Assembly: GCA_947259095.1 (NCBI GenBank)
Contig: CAMYLA010000015.1
Span: forward strand, 79,036-143,035
Direction of reading: 5' to 3'
DNA length: 64,000 bases
DNA from: an uncultured Acidimicrobiaceae bacterium
Lineage (GTDB): Bacteria; Actinomycetota; Acidimicrobiia; Acidimicrobiales; SZUA-35
Position numbers and translations under genes: made by a program. Below, in pieces: positions 10,257 to 20,305 of this stretch. Below the pieces are notes generated by a model that was not told the origin of the DNA, did no database searches, and worked only from the letters and a program-made list of their open reading frames with translations. Numbering within the stretch: position 1 is the first letter of the stretch; the number at the start of each line of letters is the position of its first letter.

Positions 10257-11174
10257 CTACTGCCCCATGCTGGAGACGATGGGCGGGCCGAGCACCATGA
10301 TGAACAAGGCCGGTAGGATACACAGGCCGAGGGGGAAGATCAGCAACGTCGGCAGCCGTTGGGCCCTGGCCTCGGCCCGGAATCGCCGCTTCTCCCGCAT
10401 CTCGTTTGACAGGGTCCGCATCGTGCGAGCCAACGGGACACCGAGCGAGTCGGCCTGGCGCAACGTCAGGACCACCGACTTCAGGTCGTCGACCTGCGAC
10501 CGTTGGGACATCGCCCCCAGCGCGTCGGTCCGGGTGGCCCCGAGGCGGACGTCCTGCAGCATTCGGAGGAACTCCTGAGCCAGCGGGGTGCTCTGGCCGC
10601 TGCTGGTCCTGGCCAATGCGGCCTCGAAGCCCAGCCCCGCCTCCACCGAGATGGTCACCTGATCGAGCATGTCGGGCAGGGCAATGGTGATGGCCTCGGC
10701 CCGTCGGTCGGCCTTGGCCCTGGTCAGGATGTCGGGGGCGAAGAAGCCGAGCACAATACAGGTCACCAGCAGCATCACCAGCCGCGGCTGCGCGTCGCCG
10801 ATGAACCGGAGGCCGAGGGCGGCAACGAGTACAGGGAGCAGCAGCTTGGCTCCGAGGATCTGTTCGGCGGTCACCCGACCGGACAAGCCGGCCCTGGCCA
10901 GGGCCAGGTTGCGCCGTTCGACCCAGCCGATCGGCGTGAAGCGAACCAGCCGGGCCCCGACCTGACGGGTCAGCGGCAGGACCAGACGTTCGATGGGCGA
11001 CCGCCGCAGCTCCGTCTGGCGCATCGTCGGGTTGTGATCGATCAGGTTCTGGCTGGCCCGCTGGCTTGGCCGATCGCTGAAGATGGCCCACCAGGCGATG
11101 GGGATCGAGGCCAACACCATGGCCGAGGCCAGCCACACCATGACCGACAGCAGCGGCCCCTGTCCGAGCAACAT
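10257..11174 (-). CDS. tadC: Flp pilus assembly platform protein TadC (type II secretion F domain)
   Basis: A 305-residue inner-membrane platform protein with a membrane segment at the N-terminus, two around residues 105-140 and a final one near the C-terminus. The T2SSF core (LPDMLDQVTISVEAGLGFEAAL, about residues 155-175) is characteristic of TadC. It pairs with TadB to couple the CpaF ATPase to pilus growth. The start ATG at 11174 shares one base with the TadB stop (TGATG), showing coupling. It is the last gene of the tad operon; no clear terminator is seen before the convergent gap at 10.2 kb. Confidence 0.92.
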   Translation of the reverse strand: MLLGQGPLLSVMVWLASAMVLASIPIAWWAIFSDRPSQRASQNLIDHNPTMRQTELRRSPIERLVLPLTRQVGARLVRFTPIGWVERRNLALARAGLSGRVTAEQILGAKLLLPVLVAALGLRFIGDAQPRLVMLLVTCIVLGFFAPDILTRAKADRRAEAITIALPDMLDQVTISVEAGLGFEAALARTSSGQSTPLAQEFLRMLQDVRLGATRTDALGAMSQRSQVDDLKSVVLTLRQADSLGVPLARTMRTLSNEMREKRRFRAEARAQRLPTLLIFPLGLCILPALFIMVLGPPIVSSMGQ

Positions 11175-13126
11175 CAGTACTTGAGCCTGACGAGGTGCCG
11201 GATCCAAACGTGGCCGACCGCCATCCCGGCCACTGCGATGATCAGCAGGAGCCGGCCAAGCGGCTCGGTGAACAGCGTCCCGATGCTGTCCGGGGTCCGC
11301 CACCAGGAGAACAGGAACAACACGATCGGCATGACCAGGAGCACCCACCCGGTGGCCCGCCCTTCGGCCGACAAGGCGTCGATCTGGCGGGCGACGGTTC
11401 GCCGCTCCCGGATGGTGGCGGCAACGTTGTCGAGGATCTCGGTCAGGTCGCCGCCCAACTCCCGATTGATGTCGACGGCCTGGGCCAACCACTCCAGATC
11501 CGGGCTGTCCATTCGGTCGGCTGCATCCCGGATCGACTCGGTGAGGTCTCGCCCGACCCGGGTCTCGAACGAGATCCGGTGAAACTGCTCGGCGGTCGGC
11601 GAGGGGGCCTCCGACGCCACCAGCTCGATCGCCCGTGGCAGGCTCTGGCCCGCCCGCAGGCTGCTGGCCATGATCCCCAACGTCTCGGTCAGCTGGTCGG
11701 CGAACCGTCCTTGCCAGCGGCTGGCCCGAAAACCGAGGAATGCGAACGCCGCTGCGATCGAGAACGGGACCATCAGCAACCCTGGCGCGAGGCCGAACAG
11801 GGCCCACACGGCCACAGCGGCCCCGGCCGTTGCCAGCAGCCACGCCGAGACGAACTCTCCTGGCCGGAGGTTGATGTTCGCCGCCTCGAGCCGGCTGTCG
11901 ATCCTGCTCCCCCGGTCGTGGCGGGAGATCAGCCGATCGGTGGCTTGGCTCATCCGGGCGTTGATCCCACCGAGGCGGTCGGCGCCGACCGCGGCGTCCA
12001 ACCGGACCTGGGCCGCAGGGCGAGCGACGATGAGCCCGATGATGGCCAGGGCGGCGAACGTCGAACCAAGCCCGAGCCACAGCATGGTCGCTCCGGTCAG
12101 GGCGCCTGGCGACGGGGTCGTCACCGCGCCAAGCACCGGCCGATCGTCGATGTTGAGCACCGAGGACGGACCGGCCGGGGCCGGACCGGGGCCGCTACCG
12201 ATGCTGGTACGAGCGGTTGCGACGCTGCCGTTGGCCACCACCGAGACCACGATGGTTCGTGCCCCCTGCTGGGCTGGTTGGAACCGCAGCAGGTAGCGGT
12301 TGGCCAACCGACCGGCGATGTCGGTGTAGAGCGAGTCGAGCAGACCGATGTCGGTCGTTGGCAGGAACTGCCCGCCAACCAGCTCGACGGTCTCCTCCAG
12401 GGCAACCAGATCGGTGTCGGAGCTCTCGATGGCCACCGCATAGAGCCGGGTCGATCCGGCCCCGAATTGATCGACCACATCGGACGGGGTCGACGAGCTG
12501 GCGGTGTCATCACCGTCGGAGAGGACAACGACCGAGGATTGGCCGGCCGGCGACCCACCGGCCATGTCGGCTGCGTCCCGGAGGGCATCCCACAGCACGG
12601 TCTCGTCGCCGGTCGCAACCAGCCCGTCCAGATCGGCCAGGATGGCGGCCCGATCCAGGGTGGGCGTCCGGTAGGTATCCACCTTCTCACCGAAACCGAT
12701 CAAGCCGACCCTGGCATCGTCTGGCAGGGCCTCGACAAAGCTCCCGGCCGCCGCTTTTGCCGCGGTCAGCGCCGATCCCCGCATACTGCCGGATGTGTCG
12801 AGCACCAGCACGGTGTCGGTGGTGTTTTCGACCGGGGTGACGACGAGGTCGACCAGCCCACCTCCGTCGAGCACGGAGAAGCTGCTGTCCAGCGGGAAGA
12901 GCGGACCGATGGCCGGCGACACCGCAACCTCCAGGATCACCTCGTCCTCGGTCTCCTCGACGGCCAGGATCTGGATCTGATCATCGAGCTCGGCAACGCC
13001 CTCGGTTGCTGTGGCCGGCTCCTCGGTGGTGGCCGGCTGGGCTGCGGCGGTGGTCCCGACGGCCAGTAACCCGGTCAGGGCGACAAGCAGGGCCGCAATG
13101 ACCAACAGGCGACGCGTCACCTTCAC
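11174..13126 (-). CDS. tadB: VWA domain-TadB fusion, pilus assembly protein
   Basis: A 650-residue fusion. A signal peptide (about residues 6-28) is followed by an extracytoplasmic von Willebrand A domain with an intact MIDAS motif (DTSGSM near residue 110) and further metal-site residues ([12 protein letters not shown]). A membrane segment near residue 350 leads to a TadB part: about residues 365-650, with [20 protein letters not shown] and a C-terminal membrane pair. Typical TadB proteins are about 300 residues and lack VWA. The fusion suggests the platform carries a ligand-binding or adhesion-sensing domain outside the membrane (inference). The GTG start overlaps the CpaF stop by GTGA. Confidence 0.9.
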   Translation of the reverse strand: MKVTRRLLVIAALLVALTGLLAVGTTAAAQPATTEEPATATEGVAELDDQIQILAVEETEDEVILEVAVSPAIGPLFPLDSSFSVLDGGGLVDLVVTPVENTTDTVLVLDTSGSMRGSALTAAKAAAGSFVEALPDDARVGLIGFGEKVDTYRTPTLDRAAILADLDGLVATGDETVLWDALRDAADMAGGSPAGQSSVVVLSDGDDTASSSTPSDVVDQFGAGSTRLYAVAIESSDTDLVALEETVELVGGQFLPTTDIGLLDSLYTDIAGRLANRYLLRFQPAQQGARTIVVSVVANGSVATARTSIGSGPGPAPAGPSSVLNIDDRPVLGAVTTPSPGALTGATMLWLGLGSTFAALAIIGLIVARPAAQVRLDAAVGADRLGGINARMSQATDRLISRHDRGSRIDSRLEAANINLRPGEFVSAWLLATAGAAVAVWALFGLAPGLLMVPFSIAAAFAFLGFRASRWQGRFADQLTETLGIMASSLRAGQSLPRAIELVASEAPSPTAEQFHRISFETRVGRDLTESIRDAADRMDSPDLEWLAQAVDINRELGGDLTEILDNVAATIRERRTVARQIDALSAEGRATGWVLLVMPIVLFLFSWWRTPDSIGTLFTEPLGRLLLIIAVAGMAVGHVWIRHLVRLKY

Positions 13127-14556
13127 CGGTCCTGCGAATCGGCCAGTGCGGCCGTCGCCTCCGGGCCGGGAAAAGCCCGACCGAGCTGGTCGGGACGACC
13201 GGCGCTGCGGCGGTGCAGGTCGTCGATGAAGCGGGCCCCGTCGGCGGTTCTGCGAAGCACGCCGATCGACGTGGCGCTCTTCCCGGAGCCGTCGCCATGC
13301 GGCGGTGGTCGATGGTCGAAACCGAACAGGGTCGAGAGGCCGATGGCCTCGCCCTCCATGCCCTTGACCTCGGTGATCTCGGTGACCCGGCGGCTGCCGT
13401 CGCTCATCCGGCTGAGGTGCACCACCAGGGATATCGCCGACACGATCTGCTCCCTGATCGAGCGGGCGGGCAGGTCCAGCCCGGCCATGAGCACCATCGT
13501 CTCCAGCCGGGACAGAGCGTCCCGTGGGTTGTTGGCATGGAGGGTGGAGAGCGAGCCTTCGTGGCCGGTGTTCATGGCCTGCAACATGTCCAGGGCCTCG
13601 CCGCCCCGAACCTCACCGACCACGATCCGGTCCGGCCTCATCCGCAGCGAGTTCCGCACCAGATCCCGAATCGAGATCTGACCCTTGCCCTCCAGGTTTG
13701 GCGGTCGGGCCTCGAGCCGGATCACGTGACGCTGATCGAGGCGGAGCTCCACCGCATCCTCGATGGTCACGATCCGCTCCTGTTCCGGGATGAACGACGA
13801 CACCACGTTCAGCAGCGTCGTCTTGCCGGAGCCGGTACCGCCGCTGATCAGGATGTTCCGGCAACCCCGCACCGAGCCCTCGAGGAAGTCGACCGCCTCG
13901 TCGGTCAGCGATCCGGTCCGGACGAGGTCATCGGCGGTCAGCGCGGTCTTTGCGAACTTCCGGATCGTCAGCATCGGCCCGTCGACCGACAGCGGCGGGA
14001 TGACCGCATTGACCCGGCTGCCGTCGGGCAGGCGGGCATCGACCACCGGCGACGACTCGTCGATCCGGCGGCCGACCGCGGCCACGATCTTCTCGATGAC
14101 CTGGCGGACGTGCTGGGGGGTCATGAACCGGGCGTCGGTCAGCTGGAGCCGTCCGGCACGCTCGATGAAGATGGCGTCGGCGCCGTTGACCATCACCTCG
14201 GTGACCGTTGGATCGGCGAGAAAGGGCTCGATGGGCCCGAGCCCCAGGACGTCGGCGCCGATCGAGCGGACCATGGTCCGCCGCTCCTCGACGGTGAGCT
14301 GGGTTGCCTCGGCCGACAGGATCTCGTCGAGCTCCCGAACCACATGGGCGTGGAGCTGCTCCTCGCTCATATCGGGATCGAACAGTCGGTTGCCGAGGCG
14401 ATCGAAGAGAGCCTTCTGGGCCCGGGACCGAAGCCGGTGCAGGGGGTCTGGGATGTGGGTCCTGCCGTTGGTCGCCGACTCCCCGGCGTCGGCCACCATG
14501 CCGTGACCGGCCGGCTGGCGGGACTCCGACTGGCGGAGCAACTCGGCGATGTTCAT
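13123..14556 (-). CDS. cpaF: Flp pilus assembly ATPase CpaF/TadA
   Basis: A 477-residue secretion ATPase that powers pilus assembly. Visible motifs are the Walker [12 protein letters not shown] (about residue 245), the Asp box/Walker B region [10 protein letters not shown] and [20 protein letters not shown], and the His box [18 protein letters not shown] at 14556 is chosen because it overlaps the CpaE stop (ATGA) and has the purine-rich ggaaagg upstream; an in-frame ATG at 14580 would add 8 residues inside cpaE. Confidence 0.95.
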   Translation of the reverse strand: MNIAELLRQSESRQPAGHGMVADAGESATNGRTHIPDPLHRLRSRAQKALFDRLGNRLFDPDMSEEQLHAHVVRELDEILSAEATQLTVEERRTMVRSIGADVLGLGPIEPFLADPTVTEVMVNGADAIFIERAGRLQLTDARFMTPQHVRQVIEKIVAAVGRRIDESSPVVDARLPDGSRVNAVIPPLSVDGPMLTIRKFAKTALTADDLVRTGSLTDEAVDFLEGSVRGCRNILISGGTGSGKTTLLNVVSSFIPEQERIVTIEDAVELRLDQRHVIRLEARPPNLEGKGQISIRDLVRNSLRMRPDRIVVGEVRGGEALDMLQAMNTGHEGSLSTLHANNPRDALSRLETMVLMAGLDLPARSIREQIVSAISLVVHLSRMSDGSRRVTEITEVKGMEGEAIGLSTLFGFDHRPPPHGDGSGKSATSIGVLRRTADGARFIDDLHRRSAGRPDQLGRAFPGPEATAALADSQDR

Positions 14557-15740
14557 CGGTTGCCTTTCCGCAGGGACCATCGCGACGGCCGCCCGCCATC
14601 GTCCGGGGTCGGGGCGAAGAACTCGGCGATCTGGTCGAACCGATTGGCCACATTGCCGCCGCCGCTGCGCTCGATGACCGGGGTGCTCTCGTTGGTCGAG
14701 ACCGGGATCAGCCGGGTGCTCGGTATCTGGAAGGTGGCCTCGAGGCCGACCGCGGCCTCGATCTCGGCCACCGACAGGCCGACCCTGGCATTTGCCCGGT
14801 TGAGGACGAAGGTCCGGCGCTGCGAGACGTACCCCACCTCGTCGAGCACGTCAAGCTGTCGACGAACCGCTCGTATCGACGGCACGTCGGTTGTCGAAAT
14901 GACCAGCAGATCGGTCGATTGCTCCATGGCCGCCAGGGCGAACCGGTCGACCCCGCTGGCCGTGTCGACGATCACGAACGGGAACTCCTCGGCGAAGGCG
15001 GCGAAGGTTCGCTTCACCCCATCCTGCTCGATGTCGTCGACCGCAACCAGATCATCGGGCGGGGCCAAGACCGCCAACCCCGACGGATGGCCGGCCAGGA
15101 ACACCTTGAGTGCGCTCCGCTCGTGACCGGCGGCGTTGACCGCCTCGACCAGGGAATACTCGGGCCGGAGGCCGAGCGCTGCGGCGCAGTCACCGAACTG
15201 GACGTCGAAGTCCAGCAGGACGACCTGCTTCGGGGCGCGGCGGGCCAGTCCGATGGCCAGGTTGACCGCCACGGTGGTCTTGCCGCTGCCGCCCTTGGGA
15301 CTGACGATGGTGATGATCCGTCGCCGAACCTGGCCCGCCGCCTCCCGGCGCTGCCGATGGCGGGACTGGGCCACGTGCAGGATCGGTTCGATGGCGGCCT
15401 GGAACTCCCGCCGGGTCCCGGCCTCGAGCAGCACGTCGCGGGCCCCCAGCCGGAGCAGGGCCAACGAGGTGGCGACATCGAGCCGAGCGACGAGGCAGAG
15501 GATGGTGGCCGAGGGGAACAGCCGGTCGATTTCGGGAACGACGACACGGGTCATGTCGGCCGGGGCGTCGGCCCCCAGCACCACCAGCTCGGGATCGGCG
15601 GCGCAGGCGTCCATCGCCACCTCGACCGGATCACGCCACTGGTCGGACCAGATCCGGCGCACCGGTATCGCCCGGCCGTACAAGCTGACGAAGACGTCCT
15701 CCAGGCCCGGGTTCCCGGACAAGATCGTGATGCCACTCAT
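14553..15740 (-). CDS. cpaE: CpaE/TadZ-like pilus assembly protein, MinD/ParA ATPase fold
   Basis: A 395-residue protein. The N-terminal half (residues 1-130) is a degenerate receiver-like domain, the C-terminal half a MinD-type ATPase with deviant Walker A SPKGGSGKTTVAVNLA near residue 150 and switch DFDVQFGD. TadZ/CpaE proteins place the Tad machine in the cell, often at a pole. ATG at 15740 is chosen; the frame continues upstream only inside cpaB. A GGGGGCAG stretch lies just upstream as ribosome binding site. Confidence 0.92.
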   Translation of the reverse strand: MSGITILSGNPGLEDVFVSLYGRAIPVRRIWSDQWRDPVEVAMDACAADPELVVLGADAPADMTRVVVPEIDRLFPSATILCLVARLDVATSLALLRLGARDVLLEAGTRREFQAAIEPILHVAQSRHRQRREAAGQVRRRIITIVSPKGGSGKTTVAVNLAIGLARRAPKQVVLLDFDVQFGDCAAALGLRPEYSLVEAVNAAGHERSALKVFLAGHPSGLAVLAPPDDLVAVDDIEQDGVKRTFAAFAEEFPFVIVDTASGVDRFALAAMEQSTDLLVISTTDVPSIRAVRRQLDVLDEVGYVSQRRTFVLNRANARVGLSVAEIEAAVGLEATFQIPSTRLIPVSTNESTPVIERSGGGNVANRFDQIAEFFAPTPDDGGRPSRWSLRKGNR

Positions 15741-15768
15741 ATTGCTGCCCCCGTCGTTTCGGCCCCCA

Positions 15769-16596
15769 TCAACCGGCCCCGACTCGGTCGAGGAGCACGC
15801 TGCCCCTGGTCTGCCCCGGCTCGTCCGATTCGGGCACGGTCTCACGATCGAGGGCCAGCCAGAGGTCGCCGAACCTGGCGGAGAACACCAGCCGTTCGGC
15901 ATCGAAGGGGGTGGCGGCCAGGGTCACGAACACCGTGCCTTCGGGGGCGGTGGTGAGCCGTTGATCGTCGTCTGCTTCTGGCGCCCGCCCCGCGGTCACC
16001 TGGACCGCGGTGACCAGCACCTTGCGCAGCAGCAGATCGGTGCTGCCTGGAAAGGTGCCCTCGACGCCGTCGGCCACCGCCGACGGGACCGGCACCAGCT
16101 CGCCGTCGATCGAGACCAACGTCTGGCTCAGCTCGGCGGGGTCGAACGAGGCGAGGATGGCAACGGTCTGGCCCGCCTCCAGCAGTCCGCCGACCGCCCG
16201 CTGGGGGTCGAGCTCGACGGTGATCTCCATCATGTCGCCCGGCACGTCGATCCCGATCTCCCGATCGGCGAACTCCGAGCGCCGAACGAAGCGGTCGGTC
16301 ACCAGCTGCTCCCCCGGCACCAGGTCGACCGCCGCCACATAGCCGGACAGCGCCGGCAGGCTGTCCACCGCCCCCTGGGCCCGGATCTTCACCGGGACCT
16401 GCTCGACGGTCACCAACGCCTCGACCTGCTCCGCCGGTGTTCCCCCGGCGATCGGGGTACTGACGACATAAACCTCGACCAGCTCCTCACCGGCCAGGGC
16501 CCGCTGCTCGGCGCTGCTGACGTAGGCCACCAGCGCCACCGTTCCGACCAGGGCGAAAAGCACGGCCACGAGCACCCCGACGATTCGCCTGGTCAT
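15769..16596 (-). CDS. cpaB: CpaB-like pilus assembly protein, SAF domain
   Basis: A 275-residue protein with a single N-terminal membrane anchor (VGVLVAVLFALVGTVALVAYV) and an extracytoplasmic SAF-like domain (EVYVVSTPIAGGTPAEQVEALV; later VAAVDLVPGEQLVTDRFV). In Gram-negative Tad systems CpaB lies near the secretin; here no secretin gene is seen, so it probably acts in the cell wall. ATG at 16596 is chosen because AGAGAGGAGA lies directly upstream. An upstream in-frame start at 16683 would lack a binding site. Confidence 0.85.
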   Translation of the reverse strand: MTRRIVGVLVAVLFALVGTVALVAYVSSAEQRALAGEELVEVYVVSTPIAGGTPAEQVEALVTVEQVPVKIRAQGAVDSLPALSGYVAAVDLVPGEQLVTDRFVRRSEFADREIGIDVPGDMMEITVELDPQRAVGGLLEAGQTVAILASFDPAELSQTLVSIDGELVPVPSAVADGVEGTFPGSTDLLLRKVLVTAVQVTAGRAPEADDDQRLTTAPEGTVFVTLAATPFDAERLVFSARFGDLWLALDRETVPESDEPGQTRGSVLLDRVGAG

Positions 16597-16630
16597 CGGG
16601 TCTCCTCTCTGCTCATCGAACCGCGACGGC

Positions 16631-17701
16631 TCATGATCCCCCGCTCGGTTCGCAGGCCAGGTAGGCGGCTGGGTCGACCCCACAGATGGCGATGACCTTG
16701 TTGCCGGCCAGGATTCCGGGCTGGCCGCAGCAGGTTCCCGTGATCAGCCCGGGGTCCACCTTCAGCTCCAGCCGCCAGGTGTCCGACGAGCCGCCGAACT
16801 CGAAGTCGTAGAGGCGGGCCCGGACCATGCCGACGAGGTGGATCTGGGTTGCGTCGGCGTAGTCGAACACCGGGAAGGCCACGTAGCTTCCGCTGTTCCG
16901 CAGCGAGTAGAACTCCCCGATGATGGCGTTGCTGGCGTATGGCCGCTCGTAACAGGTCACACCGCCATCGCAATTCGATTCGGTTGGCGGTTCGAAGCCG
17001 ATGGACCCCGGGTAGCCGTTCAGCATCCAGTCCCCGATCTCATAGAATCCGGTCCCGCTCTCGAAGTCCACCGTTGCAAAGTTCCCGGCGTTCGGCGACC
17101 CACCACAGTCGGCCGGATCGTCCTTGGTGAATTCCACCTCGACCCAGGTCGGTGCGGCCGGTGGGTTGTCGATCAGCTGGCGGAGCTCGGCCGATCCGTC
17201 GTAGCACAGCGCCAGCGGGCGGAGCTCGGAAACGGTCGAGGGCGGCCCCCAGGTGGCGGTCGAGACCGACTGGATCGAGATCTCGTCGTCGGCGACATCG
17301 GTGAAGTTGGCTTGAAAGTCTTCGGTGGCGGCCACCGTGACCCGGCCGCCGTGAGGACCGAGGTCGGCCACGGTGCACTCGCTCATCACCGCGTCGGCCG
17401 CATTGTCGGACACGTAGCTCGCGGCGGTGGTGCAGGCCCCCTCCTCGTCCAGCGGCAGGTTCACCAGATCCTGCGCTGCGGCCAGCGCCGCGGCGTCGGT
17501 GGCCGGGATCAGCGTCTGGCGGCTGAGCCAGCCGCCGCCGATATCGACGACCAGGGAGACCAGGCCCACCATCCACACCAGGGACAGCGCCACCAGGGCC
17601 ATCGAAGCGCCGTGCTCGTCGGCGAGCAGCGTCCGCAGCGGCCGTCGGCGGCTCGGGGTCGACGGACTCGGGGTCAGGGAACTCGGGGGCAAGGAACTCA
17701 C
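16631..17701 (-). CDS. TadG-like pseudopilin / TadE-TadG family protein
   Basis: A 356-residue protein with an N-terminal hydrophobic segment (ALVALSLVWMVGLVSLVVDIGG) following a basic region, as in TadG-type proteins (Pfam TadE/Tad group). The ATDAAALAAAQDL motif right after it is typical. The long C-terminal part (about residues 110-356) is extracytoplasmic with several Cys pairs and is not recognised. GTG at 17701 is preferred because it overlaps the TadE stop (GTGA); another GTG nine bases upstream is also possible. Confidence 0.82.
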   Translation of the reverse strand: MSSLPPSSLTPSPSTPSRRRPLRTLLADEHGASMALVALSLVWMVGLVSLVVDIGGGWLSRQTLIPATDAAALAAAQDLVNLPLDEEGACTTAASYVSDNAADAVMSECTVADLGPHGGRVTVAATEDFQANFTDVADDEISIQSVSTATWGPPSTVSELRPLALCYDGSAELRQLIDNPPAAPTWVEVEFTKDDPADCGGSPNAGNFATVDFESGTGFYEIGDWMLNGYPGSIGFEPPTESNCDGGVTCYERPYASNAIIGEFYSLRNSGSYVAFPVFDYADATQIHLVGMVRARLYDFEFGGSSDTWRLELKVDPGLITGTCCGQPGILAGNKVIAICGVDPAAYLACEPSGGS

Positions 17702-18123
17702 GCCTCGCACCTGAACACCGATCGGCCGGTCAGGGTGGTCTGGCGATCGAACACGAAGGGGATGGCGATCCGGTGCGGTGCGTCGACCGTGACCGTGACC
17801 GACTCACCTTCACGACCGGCGCAGCCCCCGGTCGGAACCAGCGACACAACGGGTGGCCCGTCGAACACCGTGTCGCCCAGGGTGTCTTCGACCCGGGCGG
17901 TGACGTCGGCGGCGGTGGTTGACGACAGTGAGGCCAAACGACCGGCCTCCCGGGCTGCGGCCTCGACGGCTTGCCCTCGGCTGAAGGCCAGGCCGAACTC
18001 GATGATCCCGAACAGGATCATCATCAGCAAGGGCAGCACCAGGGCGAATTCCGCCAAGCCTGCTCCTCGTTCGTTTGGCGCCGAGCACCGGACACCCGGT
18101 GCCGTCTTCCGCTGTCGCCTCAT
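17698..18123 (-). CDS. tadE: TadE-family minor pseudopilin
   Basis: A 141-residue protein with the TadE signature: the short basic leader ends in GAGLAEFALVLPLLMMILFG, followed by IIEFGLAFSRGQAVEAAAREAGR. The Gly-Ala/Glu region resembles a prepilin cleavage site for the peptidase at 21 kb. ATG at 18123 is chosen over an upstream GTG at 18219 because the leader is then normal length. It lies 500 bases behind the pilin gene, separated by an AT-rich spacer with a strong hairpin, and heads the block of assembly genes. Confidence 0.9.
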   Translation of the reverse strand: MRRQRKTAPGVRCSAPNERGAGLAEFALVLPLLMMILFGIIEFGLAFSRGQAVEAAAREAGRLASLSSTTAADVTARVEDTLGDTVFDGPPVVSLVPTGGCAGREGESVTVTVDAPHRIAIPFVFDRQTTLTGRSVFRCEA

Positions 18124-18622
18124 CGCATCCTGTCCCGCCGAGCATGGCGCCCGACTCTCCGGGCCCGCACCCGTCCAGGTGCAAACTAGCGAGGGATGAC
18201 ACGCTTTGACAAGGGTCAATGGCGTTTCATTTGGTTGTTTTCTTTTGAGGTTGCTGACGGTCGGAAAGTCCGATATTGACTGGTCACTGGCCTGTCACAT
18301 TTGGCACTACATAGACATCCATCAACATCGTTCTACCTTGATGGTAACCCATGTACTCGGCATCTGTTCTAGAAGGAGGTATGCCAACACCGATGGAAAA
18401 AGATGGTGAAAAACTGTTAGACAAGAGGGAACCTTCTGGTCTATACACCCATTCAACACCGGTCGCTCGTCACCCGGCCGGTACTCGGGGGAGCACCCTG
18501 TCGCCGCGGCGGTTGCGACAGAGTGCTCCCTCCGTTCCGGCGGCACGAGTGCCACCGGTCAATCGGATGGGCAGGCGAGTCACCCTACAAATGCCCTCCG
18601 ATTGAGGAAGATCCACTCCCGA
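18124..18622 (-). promoter_or_regulatory. Spacer between pilin and tadE, likely holding tad operon control signals
   Basis: About 500 bases without a convincing gene and clearly less GC-rich than the flanks. It contains an inverted repeat TTGAC-N4-GTCAA at 18206-18219, about 85 bases upstream of tadE, that could be part of a promoter or operator, and the large hairpin at 18489-18530. The spacer would allow the abundant pilin to be expressed apart from the assembly genes. No promoter can be assigned with certainty. Confidence 0.4.
18489..18530 (-). terminator. Strong hairpin between flp pilin and tadE
   Basis: Two 16-base arms (18489-18504 and 18515-18530) pair with one mismatch around a 10-base GC-rich loop. 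No T-run follows on either strand, so it may be a partial terminator, attenuator or mRNA-stabilising 3' end for the pilin transcript. Confidence 0.6.
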
Positions 18623-18820
18623 CTACGGCGACGGTGCCGCAGGGAGTTCGGTGCTGGCATCGGTGAAGGCGTTGACGATGTTGCCACCGAACGTGCCGAT
18701 GATGCCTGCGGCGGCAACCGCTATGACAAACAGCAGGAGGGCGTACTCGGCCAGGCCGGCTCCCTGCTCTCCGCTCAGCTTCGCCTTCAACCATTCTGTC
18801 CAAATAACCATCTTGATCAT
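18623..18820 (-). CDS. flp: Flp/Fap-type major pilin
   Basis: A 65-residue prepilin. After a charged leader (KAKLSGEQGAG) comes the Flp signature GAGLAEYALLLFVIAVAAAG and a short hydrophilic tail. The Gly-Leu-Ala-Glu-Tyr-Ala motif is the cut site of the TadV/CpaA prepilin peptidase. ATG at 18820 is chosen because AGGAG sits eight bases upstream; the open frame extends further but codes nothing pilin-like. It is the first gene of the tad locus and the main structural subunit of the pilus. Confidence 0.93.
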   Translation of the reverse strand: MIKMVIWTEWLKAKLSGEQGAGLAEYALLLFVIAVAAAGIIGTFGGNIVNAFTDASTELPAAPSP

Positions 18821-19078
18821 GAGGTGCTCCTCGCCTTGTAGTAGCTTGCATCTCCATAATGCTGCCGATCTACAACGAGCACATCCCCAAAATGTGGGAT
18901 TCAATGGCGCTGAAACAAGAACTAGCTTTATGCATTCATCTCCATACACCGCGATGCTTCAACAACCACATGCGACGCAATCAAACATGTTTCTGGCCCC
19001 AGGGGTAGACATGCAACAACCGGCCCGTTATGGTCAAATGCGGCGCGGTAGTAAGGGGCTCATTAATGGAGCGGTGGC
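18821..19078. promoter_or_regulatory. Divergent intergenic region flp / sensor kinase
   Basis: About 260 AT-richer bases between the pilin gene (minus strand) and the kinase gene (plus strand). Promoters for both transcripts must lie here or nearby. A small inverted repeat (CCCA-N5-TGGG) is at about 18888-18900. No sigma-factor boxes can be called safely. Confidence 0.4.
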
Positions 19079-20305
19079 ATGATCACGTCGTTGGTCGCTG
19101 AGTACGCCGGAGACCGATCGGTCAGCCGAACCGGTCCGCCGGTCGGGAGAGCTTTTGTCGCTTTCACCGCGGTCATCGTCGGCCTGCTCGTCCTGGCCGG
19201 GACCGAACTGGCCGGTGGCGTCGCCGTGACGATCGGCACGTCGTCCCAATTCGGCCTGGTGGCCACCACCACCTTCGCCATCGCCGCCGTCCTGGCCACC
19301 TACCGGGCGGTGGCGATCCGGAACTGGTGGGTCGGGGCCAGCGCTGCAGTGCTCATCGGGCCGGGTGCAGGCTGGTCCTGGTCGACCTTCGTGGCCGACG
19401 GGGCGAGCTCCCCAACCACCACCTCCCTGGCGATCTTGTCGGCCGGCGTCCTTGCCGTTGTTCTCCTCACCAAGGGCCTGCGACTGGCCCACTGGCTCGA
19501 GGTGTTCGGTGGTCTCGGGTCGTGCGGGTTGATGCTGGCGGCGGTCTTGGTCCGGCTCGACCCATCGGCCACCGGCGCCACCTCCCCCGCCCTCCTGGCC
19601 GCGGTGGCCGGCATGATCTGCCTCTACGGCTTGTTGGTCGATCTCGAACTGGCGGAACATCGTTCGCTTCTGGAACTGATCGAATCCCGCAAACGAATAG
19701 AACTGGAGGTGTCGCAGGTCGAGGACCTGCTGCACGACCTGCGGGGCGGCCTCCTGGCCATCGAGGCGGCCATCGGCTCCTTCGATGGTGAACTGGCGGC
19801 ACCACTGCGAGCGGAGGCGGCCAGACTGCGCCGCCTCACCGTCACCGGGGCCCGAACCGTCACCGAGTTCGATCTGGTCGAGCGGGTGGAGAACCTCGTT
19901 GCGGCACGCCGGGCGGCCGGCGTTCGAATCCGGCTCCGGGCCCCGGCCGAGGCCGCCGCCCTCGGCGAGGAGTCGGAGGTGTTGGCCATCGTCGACAACC
20001 TCCTCTCGAATGCCGAGCGCCATGGCGGGCCCGATCCGATCCTGGTGGAGATCGTTGACGGCGACAGGGCCGACGGGGCCACCCGGCTCTCGGTGTGCAA
20101 TCGAGGTGAGCTCCCGGCCGGCGACCCCGACGCCGTCTTCGGTCGGGGCGTCACCACCCATCCCGATGGTCAGGGATTGGGCTTGGCCCGAGCCCGCATG
20201 TTGGCCGATGTGAACGGGGCCGAACTGCGGGTGGGGCCTGCAGAAGCCGGGCACACCACCTTCGTCCTCAGCCTGAGATCCCGGCCCTCGGTGGCGGTGG
20301 CCTGA
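19079..20305 (+). CDS. Membrane sensor histidine kinase
   Basis: A 408-residue kinase with about six membrane helices in residues 25-200 and a short cytoplasmic catalytic part. The H-box is LLHDLRGGLLAIEAAI near residue 220, and the ATPase domain has an N-box (IVDNLLSNAERHGG) and G-box (GRGVTTHPDGQGLGLARARML). It forms an overlapping pair (TGATG) with the NarL-type regulator downstream. Lying divergent to the tad operon, and with the prepilin peptidase gene following, it probably controls pilus expression (inference). Confidence 0.88.
   Translation: MITSLVAEYAGDRSVSRTGPPVGRAFVAFTAVIVGLLVLAGTELAGGVAVTIGTSSQFGLVATTTFAIAAVLATYRAVAIRNWWVGASAAVLIGPGAGWSWSTFVADGASSPTTTSLAILSAGVLAVVLLTKGLRLAHWLEVFGGLGSCGLMLAAVLVRLDPSATGATSPALLAAVAGMICLYGLLVDLELAEHRSLLELIESRKRIELEVSQVEDLLHDLRGGLLAIEAAIGSFDGELAAPLRAEAARLRRLTVTGARTVTEFDLVERVENLVAARRAAGVRIRLRAPAEAAALGEESEVLAIVDNLLSNAERHGGPDPILVEIVDGDRADGATRLSVCNRGELPAGDPDAVFGRGVTTHPDGQGLGLARARMLADVNGAELRVGPAEAGHTTFVLSLRSRPSVAVA

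Noticed and set aside
8427..10316. Long plus-strand open frame opposite the CoA-transferase
   Set aside because: It is a high-GC shadow: the minus strand has clear conserved domains, and the plus product has no recognisable motif and biased Gly/Arg composition.
11195..13069. Long plus-strand open frame opposite VWA-TadB
   Set aside because: Same reason: antisense to a gene with strong motifs, with an Arg/Gly/Gln-rich translation.
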